From Micromussa lordhowensis (Eukaryota; Cnidaria; Anthozoa; Scleractinia; Lobophylliidae), in contig OZ026604.1 of NCBI GenBank assembly GCA_964020085.1, positions 24,707,427 to 24,771,426 on the forward strand: DNA of 64,000 nucleotides. The letters run 5' to 3'. Below, piece after piece: positions 1-13,000 of this stretch. A program made the position numbers and the translations under genes. The first letter of the stretch is position 1. Every line of letters starts with the position of its first letter. Below the pieces are notes generated by a model. It ran no database searches. It had not been told where the DNA came from and saw only the letters and a list, made by a program, of their open reading frames with translations.

Positions 1-130
1 TTGCAGTAGTTTGCCCTGGTCCCAACTTTGCAGAATTTCAGAAAACGCGCGCTGGGGGTCCCTTTGGCAAATTTGACATAGCTCGGCTTCACGGGCACTT
101 TAAGAGGCGCGCTTTGCAGCAAAATGTTCT

Positions 131-1400
131 GCTATGTTGGCACTTGAAGGAAATCTAAGTTAGGACATGATGGCATTGGCGCCAGGGTGTTTTTTTGGCC
201 TTCTTTTTGCAGTAGTTTGCCCTGGTCCCAACTTTGCAGAATTTCAGAAAACGCGCGCTGGGGGTCCCCTTGGCAATTTTGACATAGCTCGGCTTCACGG
301 GCACTTTAAGAGGCGCGGTTTGCAGCAAATTTGTTCTGCTAGGTTGGCACTTTAAGGAAATCCTAGTTAGGACATGATGTGTTGTTGCCAGGGTTTTTTT
401 TTCTAGCCTTCTTTTTGCAGTAGTTTGCCCTGGTCCCAACTTTGCAGAATTTCAGAAAACGCGCGCTGGGGGTCCCCTTGGCAAATTTGACATAGCTCGG
501 CTTCACGGGCACTTTAAGAGGCGCGGTTTGCAGCGAAATGTTCTGCTAGGTTTGCACTTCAAGGAAATCCTAGTTAGGACATGATGGCATTGGCGCCAGG
601 GTGTTTTTTCTGGCCTTCTTTTTGCAGTAGTTTGCCCTGGTCCCAACTTTGCAGAATTTCAGAAAACGCGCGCTGGGGGTCCCCTTGGCAAATTTGACAT
701 AGCTCGGCTTCACGGGCACTTTAAGAGGCGCGGTTTGCAGCAAAATGTTCTGCTAGGTTAGCACTTGAAGGAAATTTTAGTTAAGACATGATGGCATTGG
801 CGCCAGGGTGTTTTTTCTGGCCTTCTTTTTGCAGTAGTTTGCCCTGGTCCCAACTTTGCAGAATTTCAGAAAACGCGCGCTGGGGGTCCCCTTGGCAAAT
901 TTGACATAGTTCGGCTTCTCTGGCACTTTAAGAGGCGCGGTTTGCAGCAAAATGTTTTGCTAGGTTGGCACTTTAAGGAAAATCTAGTTAGGACATGATG
1001 GCATTGGCGCCAGGGTGTTTTTTCTGGCCTTCTTTTTGCAGTAGTTTGCCATGGTCCCAACTTTGCAGAATTTCAGAAAACGCGCGCTGGGGGTCCCCTT
1101 GGCAAATTTGACATAGCTCGGCTTCACGGGCACTTTAAGAGGCGCGGTTTGCAGCAAAATGTTCTGCTAGGTTGGCACTTCAAGGAAATCCTAGTTAGGA
1201 CATGATGAAATTGGCGCCAGGGTTTTTTTCTGGCCATCTTTTTGCAGTAGTTTGCCCTGGTCCCAACTTTGCAGAATTTCAGAAAACGCCTGCTTGGGGT
1301 CCTCTTGGCAAATTTGACATAGCTCGGCTTCACGGGCACTTTAAGAGGCGCGGTTTGCAGCAAAATGTTCTGCTAGGTTGGCACTTTAAGGAAATTTTAA
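131..1400. repeat. Array 1 segment related to 12.57-13.8 kb (60-monomer offset)
   Basis: A run of diagnostic variants appears here in the same order as around 12.57-13.8 kb, about 12,437 bp (60 monomers) further on. The variants are a TCTAAGTTAGG linker, a CTAGCC variant after the T-run, GCAGCGAAATG, a GACATAGTTCGG variant, TTTGCCATGG and GATGAAATTGG. Individual bases differ, so this is an older copy than the blocks further right. Confidence 0.7.
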
Positions 1401-4400
1401 ATACGACATGATGGCATTGGCGCCAGGGTGTTTTTTCTGGCCTTCTTTTTGCAGTAGTTTGCCCTGGTCCCAACTTTGCAGAATTTCAGAAAACGCGCGC
1501 TGGGGGTTCCCTTGGCAAATTTGACATAGCTCGGCTTCACGGGCACTTTAAGAGGCGCGGTTTGCAGCAAAATGTTCTGCTAGGTTGGCACTTCAAGGAA
1601 ATTTTAGTTAGGACATGATGGCATTGGCGCCAGGGTGTTTTTTTGGCCTTCTTTTTGCAGAAGTTTGCCCTAGTCCCAACTTTGCAGAATTTCAGAAAAC
1701 GCGCGCTGGGGGTCCCCTTGGCAAATTTGACATAGCTCGGCTTCACGGGCACTTTAAGAGGCGCGGTTTGCAGCAAAATGTTCTGCTAGGTTGGCACTTG
1801 AAGGAAATTATTAGTTAGGACATGATGGCATTGGCGCCAGGGTGTTTTTTCTGGCCTTCTTTTTGCAGTAGTTTGCCCTGGTCCCAACTTTGCAGAATTT
1901 CAGAAAACGCGCGCTGGGGTTCCCCTTGGCAAATTTGACATAGCTCGGCTTCACGGGCACTTTAAGAGGCGCGGTTTGCAGCAAAATGTTCTGCTAGGTT
2001 GGCACGTCAAGGAAATTCAAGTTAGGACATGATGGCATTGGCGCCAGGGTGTTTTTTCTGGCCTTCTTTTTGCAGTAGTTTGCCCTGGTCCCAACTTTGC
2101 AGAATTTCAGAAAACGCGCGCTGGGGGTCCCCTTGGCAAATTTGACATAGCTCGGCTTCACGGGCACTTTAAGAGGCGCGGTTTGCAGCAAAATGTTCTG
2201 CTAGGTTGGCACTTGAAGGAAATTTTAGTTAGGACATGATGGCATTGGCGCCAGGGTGTTTTTTCTGGCAATCTTTTTGCAGTAGTTTGCCCTGGTCCCA
2301 ACTTTGCAGAATTTCAGAAAACGCGCGCTGGGGGTCCCCTTGGCAAATTTGACATAGCTCGGCTTCACGGGCACTTTAAGAGGTGCGGTTTGCAGCAAAA
2401 TGTTCTGCTAGGTTGGCACTTTAAGGAAATGCTAGTTACGACATGATGGCATTGGCGCCAGGGTGTTTTTTCTGGCCTTCTTTTTGCAGTAGTTTGCCCT
2501 GGTCCCAACTTTGCAGAATTTCAGAAAACGCGCGCTGGGGGTCCCCTTGGCAAATTTGACATAGCTCGGCTTCACGGGCACTTTAAGAGGCGCGGTTTGC
2601 AGCAAAATGTTCTGCTAGGTTGGCACTTTAAGGAAATCCTAGTTAGGACATGATGGCATTGGCGCGAGGGTAATTTTTCTGGCCTTCTTTTTGCAGTAGT
2701 TTGCCCTGGTCCCAACTTTGCAGAATTTCAGAAAACGCGCGCTGGGGGTCCCCTTGGCAAATTTGACATAGCCCGGCTTCACGGGCACTTTAAGAGGCGC
2801 GGTTTGCAGCAAAATGTTCTGCTAGGTTGGCACTTGAAGAAAATACTAGTTAGGACATGATGGCATTGGCGCCAGGGTGTTTTTTTCTGGCCTTCTTTTT
2901 GCAGTAGTTTGCCCTGGTCCCAACTTTGCAGAATTTCAGAAAACGCGCGCTGGGGGTCCCCTTGGCAAATTTGACATAGCTCGGCTTCACGGGCACTTTA
3001 AGAGGCGCGGTTTGCAGCAAATTTGTTCTGCTCGGTTGGAACTTTAAGGAAATCCTAGTTAGGACATGATGGCATTGGCGCCAGGGTGTTTTTTTCTGGC
3101 CTTCTTTTTGCAGTAGTTTGCCCTGGTCCCAACTTTGCAGAATTTCAGAAAACGCGCGCTGGGGGTCCACTTGGCAAATTTGACATAGCTCGGCTTCACG
3201 GGCACTTTAAGAGGCGCGGTTTGCAGCAAAAGGTTCTGCTAGGTTGGCACTTCAAGGAAATCCTAGTTAGGACATGATGGCATTGGCGCCAGGGTGTTTT
3301 TTTTGGCCTTCTTTTTGCAGTAGTTTGCCCTGGTCCCAACTTTGCAGAATTTCAGAAAACGCGCGCTGGCGGTCCACTTGGCAAATTTGACATAGCTCGG
3401 CTTCACGGGCACTTTAAGAGGCGCGGTTTGCAGCAAAATGTTCTGCTAGGTTGGCACTTCAAGGAACTTTTAGTTAGGACATGATGGCATTGGCGCCAGG
3501 GTGTTTTCTCTGGCCTTCTTTTTGCAGTAGTTTGCCCTGGTCCCAACTTTGCAGAATTTCAGAAAACGCGCGCGGGGGGTCCCCTTGGCAAATTTGACAT
3601 AGCTCGGCTTCACGGGCACTTTAAGAGGCGCGGTTTGCAGCAAAATGTTCTGCTAGGTTGGCACTTTAAGGAAATTTTAGTTAAGACATGATGGCATTGG
3701 CGCCAGGGTGTTTTTTCTGGCCTTTTTTTTGCAGTAGTTTGCCCTGGTCCCAACTTTGCAGAATTTCAGAAAACGCGCGCTGGGGGTCCCCTTGGCAAAT
3801 TTGACATAGCTCGGCTTCACGGGCACTTTAAGAGGCGCGGTTTGCAGCAAAATGTTCTGCTAGGTTGGCACTTCAAGGAAATCCTAGTAAAAACATGATG
3901 GCATTGGCGCCAGGGTGTTTTTTTTGGTCTTCTTTTTGCAGTAGTTTGCCCTGGTCCCAACTTTGCAGAATTTCAGAAAACGCGCGCTGGGGGTCCCCTT
4001 GGCAAATTTGACATAGCTCGGCTTCACGGGCACTTTAAGAGGCGCAGTTTGCAGCAAAATGTTGTGCTAGGTTGGCACTTGAAGGAAATGCTAGTTAGGA
4101 CATGATGGCATTATTGCCAGGGTGTTTTTTCTGGCCTTCTTTTTGCAGTAGTTTGCCCTGGTCCCAACTTTGCAGAATTTCAGAAAACGCGCGCTGGGGG
4201 TCCACTTGGCAAATTTGACATAGCTCGGCTTCACGGGCACTTTAAGAGGCGCGGTTTGCAGCAAAATGTTCTGCTAGGTTGGCACTTCAAGGAAATTCTA
4301 GTTAGGACATGATGGCATTGGCGCCAGGGTGTTTTCTCTGGCCTTCTTTTTGCAGTAGTTTGCCCTGGTCCCAACTTTGCAGAATTTCAGAAAACGCGCG

Positions 4401-4679
4401 CGGGGGGTCCCCTTGGCAAATTTGACATAGCTCGGCTTCACGGGCACTTTAAGAGGCGCGGTTTGCAGCAAAATGTTTTGCTAGGTTGGCACTTTAAGGA
4501 AATTTTAGTTAAGACATGATGGCATTGGCGCCAGGGTTTTTTCTCTGGCCTTTTTTTTGCAGTAGTTTGCCCTGGTCCCAACTTTGCAGAATTTCAGAAA
4601 ACGCGCGCTGGGGGTCCCCTTGGCAAATTTGACATAGCTCGGCTTCACGGGCACTTTAAGAGGCGCGGTTTGCAGCAAA

Positions 4680-6150
4680 ATGTTCTGCTAGATTGGCACT
4701 TCAAGGAAATATAAGTTAGAACATGATAACATTGGCGCCAGGGTGTTTTTTTTGGTCTTCTTTTTGCAGTAGTTTGCCCTGGTCCCAACTTTGCAGAATT
4801 TCAGAAAACGCGCGCTGGGGGTCCCCTTGGCAAATTTGACATAGCTCGGCTTCACGGGCACTTTAAGAGGCGCAGTTTGCAGCAAAATGTTTTGCTAGGT
4901 TGGCACTTTAAGGAAATTTTAGTTAGGACATGATGGCATTATTGCCAGGGTGTTTTTTCTGGCCTTCTTTTTGCAGTAGTTTGCCCTGGTCCCAACTTTG
5001 CAGAATTTCAGAAAACGCGCGCTGGGGATTCCCTTGGCAAATTTGACATAGCTCGGCTTCACGGGCACTTTAAGAGGCGCGGTTTGCAGCAAATTTTTTC
5101 TGCTAGGTTGGCACTTTAAGGAAATCCTAGTTAGGACATGATGGCATTGGCGCCAGGGTGTTTTTTCTGGCCTTCTTTTTGCAGTAGTTTGCCCTGGTCC
5201 CAACTTTGCAGAATTTCAGAAAACGCGCGCTGGGGGTTCCCTTGGCAAATTTGACATAGCTCGGCTTCACGGGCACTTTAAGAGGCGCGGTTTGCAGCAA
5301 AATGTTCTGCTAGGTTGGCACTTGAAGGAAATTTTAGTTAGGACATGATGGCATTGGCGCCAGGGTGTTTTTTCTGGCAATCTTTTTGCAGTAGTTTGCC
5401 CTGGTCCCAACTTTGCAGAATTTCAGAAAACGCGCGCTGGGGGTCCCCTTGGCAAATTTGACATAGCTCGGCTTCACGGGCACTTTAAGAGGCGCGGTTT
5501 GCAGCAAATTTGTTCTGCTTGGTTGGCACTTTAAGGAAATCCTAGTTAGGACATGATGTCATTGGCGCCAGGGTGTTTTTTCTGGCCTTCTTTTTGCAGT
5601 AGTTTGCCCTGGTCCCAACTTTGCAGAATTTCAGAAAACGCGCGCTGGGGGTCTCCTTGGCAAATTTAACATAGCTCGGCTTCACGGGCACTTTAAGAGG
5701 CGCGGTTTGCAGCAAAATGTTCTGCTAGGTTGGCACTTTAAGAAAATTCTAGTTAGGACATGATGGCATTGGCGCCAGGGTAATTTTTCTGGCCTTCTTT
5801 TTGCAGTAGTTTGCCCTGGTCCCAACTTTGTAGAATTTCAGAAAACGCGCCCTGGGGGTCCCCTTGGCAAATTTGACATAGCTCGGCTTCACGGGCACTT
5901 TAAGAGGCGCGGTTTGCAGCAAAATGTTCTGCTATGTCGGCACTTGAAGGAAATCTAAGTTAAGACATGATGGCATTGGCGCCAGGGTGTTTTTTCTGGC
6001 CTTCTTTTTGCAGTAGTTTGCCCTGGTCCCAACTTTGCAGAATTTCAGAAAACGCGCGCTGGGGTCCCCTTGGCAATTTTGACATAGCTCGGCTTCACGG
6101 GCACTTTAAGAGGCGCGGTTTGCAGCAAAATGTTCTGCTAGGTTGGCACT
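4680..6150. repeat. Array 1 block, diverged copy of 8.2-9.9 kb
   Basis: Markers such as GTTAGAACATGAT (4715 and 8235, 3,520 bp apart, 17 monomers) and the AGGGTAATTTTTC variant (about 5775 and 9503, 18 monomers apart) occur in the same order. The second copy has one extra monomer and private substitutions. This is an old segmental duplication inside the array. Confidence 0.7.
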
Positions 6151-8199
6151 TGAAGGAAATTTTAGTTAAGACATGATGGCATTGGCGTCAGGGTGTTTTT
6201 TCTTGCCTTCTTTTTGCAGTAGTTTGCCCTGGTCCCAACTTTGCAGAATTTCAGAAAACGCGCGCTGGGGGTCCCCTTGGCAAATTTGACATAGCTCGGC
6301 TTCACGGGCACTTTAAGAGGCGCGGTTTGCAGCAAAATGTTCTGCTAGGTTGGCACGTCAAGGAAATCCTAGTTAGGACATGATGGCATTGGCGCCAGGG
6401 TGTTTTTTCTGGCCTTCTTTTTGCAGTAGTTTGCCCTGGTCCCAACTTTGCAGAATTTCAGAAAACGCGCGCTGGGGGTCCCCTTGGCAAATTTGACATA
6501 GCTCGGCTTCACGGGCACTTTAAGAGACGCGGTTTGCAGCAAAATGTTCTGCTAGGTTGGCACTTGAAGGAAATTTTAGTTAGGACATGATGGCATTGTC
6601 GCCATGGTGTTTTTTCTGGCCTTCTTTTTGCAGTAGTTTGCAATGGTCCCAACTTTGCAGAATTTCAGAAAACGCGCGCTGGGGGTCCCCTTGGCAAATT
6701 TGACATAGCTCGGCTTCACGGGCACTTTAAGAGGCGCGGTTTGCAGCAAAATGTTCTGCTAGGTTGGCACTTCAAGGAAATTGTAGTTAGGACATGATGA
6801 AATTTGCGCCAGGGTGTTTTTTCTGGCCATCTTTTTGCAGTAAATTACCCTGGTCCCAACTTTGCAGAATTTCAGAAAACGCGCGCTTGGGGTCCCCTTG
6901 GCAAATTTGACATGGCTCGGCTTCACGGGCACTTTAAGAGACGCGGTGTGCAGCAAAATGTTCTGCTAGGTTGGCACTTCAAGGAAAAATTAGTCAGGAC
7001 ATGATGGCATTGGCGCCAGGGTGTTTTTTCTGGCCTTCTTTTTGCAGTAGTTTGCCCTGGTCTTAACTTTGCAGAATTTCAGAAAACGCGCGCTGGGGGT
7101 CCCCTTGGCAAATTTGACATAGTTCGGCTTCACGGGCACTTTAAGAGGCGCGGTTTGCAGCAGAATGTTCTGCTAGGTTGGCACTTCAAGGAAAATTTAG
7201 TTAGGACATGATGGCATTGGCGCCAGGGTGTTTTTTCTGGCCTTCTTTTTGCAGTAGTTTGCCCTGGTCCCAACTTTGCAGAATTTCAGAAAACGCGCGC
7301 TGGGGGTCCACTTGGCAAATTTGACATAGCTCGACTTCACGGGCACTTTAAGAGGCGCGGTTTGCAGCAAAAGGTTCTGCTAGGTTGGCACTTCAAGGAA
7401 ATCCTAGTTAGGACATGATGGCATCGGCGCCAGGGTGTTTTTTTTGGCCTTCTTTTTGCAGTAGTTTGCCCTGGTCCCAACTTTGCAGAATTTCAGAAAA
7501 CGCGCGCTGGGGGTCCACTTGGCAAATTTGACATAGCTTGGCTTCACGGGCACTTTAAGAGGCGCGGTTTGCAGCAAAATGTTCTGCTAGGTTGGCACTT
7601 CAAGGAAATTTTAGTTAGGACATGATGGCATTGGCGCCAGGGTGTTTTCTCTGGCCTTCTTTTTGCAGTAGTTTGCCCTGGTCTTAACTTTGCAGAATTT
7701 CAGAAAACGCGCGCTGGGGGTCCCCTTGGCAAATTTGACATAGCTCGGCTTCACGGGCACTTTAAGAGGCGCGGTTTGCAGCAAAATGTTTTGCTAGGTT
7801 GGCACTTGAAGCAAATTTTAGTTAGGACATGATGGCATTGTCGCCAGGGTGTTTTTTCTGGCCTTCTTTTTGCAGTAGTTTGCAATGGTCCCAACTTTGC
7901 AGAATTTCAGAAAACGCGCGCTGGGGGTCCCCTTGGCAAATTTGACATAGCTCGGCTTCACGGGCACTTTAAGAGGCGCGGTTTGCAGCAAAATGTTCTG
8001 CTAGGTTGGCACTTGAAGGAAATTTTAGTTAGGACATGATGGCATTGTCGCCAGGGTGTTTTTTCTGGCCTTCTTTTTGCAGTAGTTTGCAATGGTCCCA
8101 ACTTTGCAGAATTTCAGAAAACGCGCGCTGGGGGTCCCCTTGGCAAATTTGACATAGCTCGGCTTCACGGGCACTTTAAGAGGCGCGGTTTGCAGCAAA

Positions 8200-9880
8200 A
8201 TGTTCTGCTAGGTTGGCACTTCAAGGAAATCCTAGTTAGAACATGATGACATTGGCGCCAGGGTGTTTTTTTTGGTCTTCTTTTTGCAGTAGTTTGCCCT
8301 GGTCCCAACTTTGCAGAATTTCAGAAAACGCGCGCTGGGGGTCCCCTTGGCAAATTTGACATAGCTCGGCTTCACGGGCACTTTAAGAGGCGCAGTTTGC
8401 AGCAAAATGTTCTGGTAGGTTGGCACTTGAAGGAAATCCTAGTTAGGACATGATGGCATCATTGCCAGGGTGTTTTTTCTGGCCTTCTTTTTGCAGTAGT
8501 TTGCCCTGGTCCCAACTTTGCAGAATTTCAGAAAACGCGCGCTGGGGATTCCCTTGGCAAATTTGACATAGCTCGGCTTCACGGGCACTTTAAGAGGCGC
8601 GGTTTGCAGCAAATTTTTTCTGCTAGGTTGGCACTTTAAGGAAATCCTAGTTAGGACATGATGGCATTGGCGCGAGGGTGTTTTTTCTGGCCTTCTTTTT
8701 GCAGTAGTTTGCCCTGGTCCCAACTTTGCAGAATTTCAGAAAACGCGCGCTGGGGGTTCCCTTGGCAAATTTGACATAGCTCGGCGTCACGGGCACTTTA
8801 AGAGGCGCGGTTTGCAGCAAAATGTTCTGCTAGGTTGGCACTTGAAGGAAATTTTAGTTAGGACATGATGGCATTGGCGCCAGGGTGTTTTTTCTGGCAA
8901 TCTTTTTGCAGTAGTTTGCCCTGGTCCCAACTTTGCAGAATTTCAGAAAACGCGCGCTGGGGGTCCCCTTGGCAAATTTGACATAGCTCGGCTTCACGGG
9001 CACTTTAAGAGGTGCGGTTTGCAGCAAAATGTTCTGCTAGGTTGGCACTTTAAGGAAATCTTAGTTAGGACATGATGGCATTGGCGCCAGGGTGTTTTTT
9101 CTGGCCTTCTTTTTGCAGTAGTTTGCCCTGGTCCCAACTTTGCAGAATTTCAGAAAACGCGCGCTGGGGGTCTCCTTGGCAAATTTGACATAGCTCGGCT
9201 TCACGGGCACTTTAAGAGGCGCCGTTTGCAGCAAATTTGTTCTGCTGGGTTGGCACTTTAAGGAAATCCTAGTTAGGACATGATGTCATTGGCGCCAGGG
9301 TGTTTTTTCTGGCCTTCTTTTTGCAGTAGTTTGCCCTGGTCCCAACTTTGCAGAATTTCAGAAAACGCGCGCTGGGGGTCTCCTTGGCAAATTTGACATA
9401 GCTCGGCTTCACGGGCACTTTAAGAGGCGCGGTTTGCAGCAAAATGTTCTGCTAGGTTGGCACTTTAAGAAAATTGTAGTTAAAACATGATGGCATTGGC
9501 GCCAGGGTAATTTTTCTGGCCTTCTTTTTGCAGTAGTTTGCCCTGGTCCCAACTTTGCAGAATTTCAGAAAACGCGCGCTGGGGGTCCCCTTGGCAAATT
9601 TGACATAGCTCGGCTTCACGGGCACTTTAAGAGGCGCGGTTTGCAGCAAAATGTTTTGCTATGTTGGCACTTGAAGGAAATCTAAGTTAGGACATGATGG
9701 CATTGGCGCCAGGGTGTTTTTTCTGGCCTTCTTTTTGCAGTAGTTTGCCCTGGTCCCAACTTTGCAGAATTTCAGAAAACGCGCGCTGGGGGTCCCCTTG
9801 GCAATTTTGACATAGCTCGGCTTCACGGGCACTTTAAGAGGCGCGGTTTGCAGCAAATTTGTTCTGCTAGGTTGGCACTT
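8200..9880. repeat. Array 1 block, diverged copy of 4.7-6.1 kb
   Basis: Partner of the block at 4680-6150. It holds 17-18 monomers' offset and one monomer more than its partner, which points to a one-monomer gain or loss by unequal exchange after the duplication. Confidence 0.7.
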
Positions 9881-10879
9881 TAAGGAAATCCTAGTTAGGA
9901 CATGATGTCATTGGCGCCAGGGTTTTTTTTTCTAGCCTTCTTTTTGCAGTAGTTTGCCCTGGTCCCAACTTTGCAGAATTTCAGAAAACGCGCGCTGGGG
10001 GTCCCCTTGGCAAATTTGACATAGCTCGGCTTCACGGGCACTTTAAGAGAGGCGGTTTGCAGCGAAATGTTCTGCTAGGTTTGCACTTCAACGAAATCTT
10101 AGTTAGGACATGATGGCATTGGCGCCAGGGTGTTTTTTCTGGCCTTCTTTTTGCAGTAGTTTGCCCTGGTCCCAACTTTGCAGAATTTCAGAAAACGCGC
10201 GCTGGGGGTTCCCTTGGCAAATTTGACATAGCTCGGCTTCACGGGCACTTTAAGAGGCGCGGTTTGCAGCAAAATGTTCTGCTAGGTTGGCACTTTAAGG
10301 AAATTCTAGTTAGGACATGATGGCATTGGCGCCAGGGTGTTTTTTTTGGCCTTCTTTTTGCAGAAGTTTGCCCTGGTCCCAACTTTGCAGAATTTCAGAA
10401 AACGCGCGCTGGGGGTCCCCTTGGCAAATTTGACATAGCTCGGCTTCACGGGCACTTTAAGAGGCGCGGTTTCCAGCAAAATGTTCTGCTAGGTTGGCAC
10501 TTGAAGGAAATTATTAGTTAGGACATGATGGCATTGGCGCCAGGGTGTTTTTTCTGGCCTTCTTTTTGCAGTAGTTTGCCCTGGTCCCAACTTTGCAGAA
10601 TTTCAGAAAACGCGCGCTGGGGGTCCCCTTGGCAAATTTGACATAGCCCGGCTTCACGGGCACTTTAAGAGGCGCGGTTTGCAGCAAAATGTTCTGCTAG
10701 GTTGGCACTTCAAGGAAATACTAGTTAGGACATGATGGCATTGGCGCCAGGGTGTTTTTTTCTGGCCTTCTTTTTGCAGTAGTTTGCCCTGGTCCCAACT
10801 TTGCAGAATTTCAGAAAACGCGCGCTGGGGGTCCCCTTGGCAAATTTGACATAGCTCGGCTTCACGGGCACTTTAAGAG

Positions 10880-12120
10880 GCGCGGTTTGCAGCAAATTTG
10901 TTCTCCTCGGTTGGCACTTTAAGGAAATCCTAGTTAGGACATGATGTCATTGGCGCCAGGGTGTTTTTTCTTGCCTTCTTTTTGCAGTAGTTTGCCCTGG
11001 TCCCAACTTTGCAGAATTTCAGAAAACGCGCGCTGGGGGTCTCCTTGGCAAATTTGACATAGCTCGGCTTCACGGGCATTTTAAGAGGCGCGGTTTGCAG
11101 CAAAATGTTTTGCTAGGTTGGCACTTCAAGAAAATTCTAGTTAGGACATGATGGCATTGGCGCCAGGGTAATTTTTCTGGCCTTCTTTTTGCAGTAGTTT
11201 GCCCTGGTCCCAACTTTGCAGAATTTCAGAAAACGCGCGCTGAGGGTCCCCTTGGCAAATTTGACATAGCTCGGCTTCACGGGCACTTTAAGAGGCGCGC
11301 TTTGCAGCAAAATGTTCTGCTAGGTTGGCACTTGAAGGAAATCTAAGTTAGGACATGATGGCATTGGCGCCAGGGTGTTTTTTCTGGCCTTCTTTTTGCA
11401 GTAGTTTGCCGTGGTCCCAACTTTGCAGAATTTCAGAAAACGCGCGCTGGGGGTCCCCTTGGCAATTTTGACATAGCTCGGCTTCACGGGCACTTTAAGA
11501 GGCGCGGTTTGCAGCAAATTTGTTCTGCTAGGTTGGCACTTTAAGGAAATCCTAGTTAGGACATGATGTCATTGGCGCCAGGGTTTTTTTTTCTAGCCTT
11601 CTTTTTGCAGTAGTTTGCCCTGGTCCCAACTTTGCAGAATTTCAGAAAACGCGCGCTGGGGGTCCCCTTGGCAAATTTGACATAGCTCGGCTTCACGGGC
11701 ACTTTAAGAGGCGCGGTTTAGAGCGAAATGTTCTGCTAGGTTTGCACTTCAAGGAAATCTTAGTTAGGACATGATGGCATTGGCGCCAGGGTGTTTTTTC
11801 TGGCCTTCTTTTTGCAGTAGTTTGCCCTGGTCCCAACTTTGCAGAATTTCAGAAAACGCGCGCTGGGGGTCCCCTTGGCAATTTTGACATAGCTCGGCTT
11901 CACGGGCACTTTAAGAGGCGCGGTTTGCAGCAAATTTGTTCTGCTAGGTTGGCACTTTAAGGAAATCCTAGTTAGGACATGATGTCATTGGCGCCAGGGT
12001 TTTTTTTTCTAGCCTTCTTTTTGCAGTAGTTTGCCCTGGTCCCAACTTTGCAGAATTTCAGAAAACGCGCGCTGGGGGTCCCCTTGGCAAATTTGACATA
12101 GCTCGGCTTCACGGGCACTT
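10880..12120. repeat. Array 1 six-monomer block, copy 1
   Basis: The rare TTCTCCTCGG variant at 10901, the AGGGTAATTTTTC variant, the TGAGGGTCC variant and the TTTAGAGCG variant at 11717 all recur 1,247 bp later (12148 to 12964). This is a tandem duplication of six monomers. The exact ends cannot be fixed by eye. Confidence 0.8.
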
Positions 12121-13000
12121 TAAGAGGCGCGGTTTGCAGCAAATTTGTTCTCCTCGGTTGGCACTTTAAGGAAATCCTAGTTAGGACATGATGTCATTGG
12201 CGCCAGGGTGTTTTTTCTTGCCTTCTTTTTGCAGTAGTTTGCCCTGGTCCCAACTTTGCAGAATTTCAGAAAACGCGCGCTGGGGGTCTCCTTGGCAAAT
12301 TTGACATAGCTCGGCTTCACGGGCATTTTAAGAGGCGCGGTTTGCAGCAAAATGTTTTGCTAGGTTGGCACTTCAAGAAAATTCTAGTTAGGACATGATG
12401 GCATTGGCGCCAGGGTAATTTTTCTGGCCTTCTTTTTGCAGTAGTTTGCCCTGGTCCCAACTTTGCAGAATTTCAGAAAACGCGCGCTGAGGGTCCCCTT
12501 GGCAAATTTGACATAGCTCGGCTTCACGGGCACTTTAAGAGGCGCGCTTTGCAGCAAAATGTTCTGCTAGGTTGGCACTTGAAGGAAATCTAAGTTAGGA
12601 CATGATGGCATTGGCGCCAGGGTGTTTTTTCTGGCCTTCTTTTTGCAGTAGTTTGCCCTGGTCCCAACTTTGCAGAATTTCAGAAAACGCGCGCTGGGGG
12701 TCCCCTTGGCAATTTTGACATAGCTCGGCTTCACGGGCACTTTAAGAGGCGCGGTTTGCAGCAAATTTGTTCTGCTAGGTTGGCACTTTAAGGAAATCCT
12801 AGTTAGGACATGATGTCATTGGCGCCAGGGTTTTTTTTTCTAGCCTTCTTTTTGCAGTAGTTTGCCCTGGTCCCAACTTTGCAGAATTTCAGAAAACGCG
12901 CGCTGGGGGTCCCCTTGGCAAATTTGACATAGCTCGGCTTCACGGGCACTTTAAGAGGCGCGGTTTAGAGCGAAATGTTCTGCTAGGTTTGCACTTCAAG
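12121..13000. repeat. Array 1 six-monomer block, copy 2 (incomplete)
   Basis: Second copy of the block at 10.88-12.12 kb, offset 1,247 bp. The likeness fades near 13.0 kb, where a 20-monomer block that begins near 12.5 kb takes over. Confidence 0.75.
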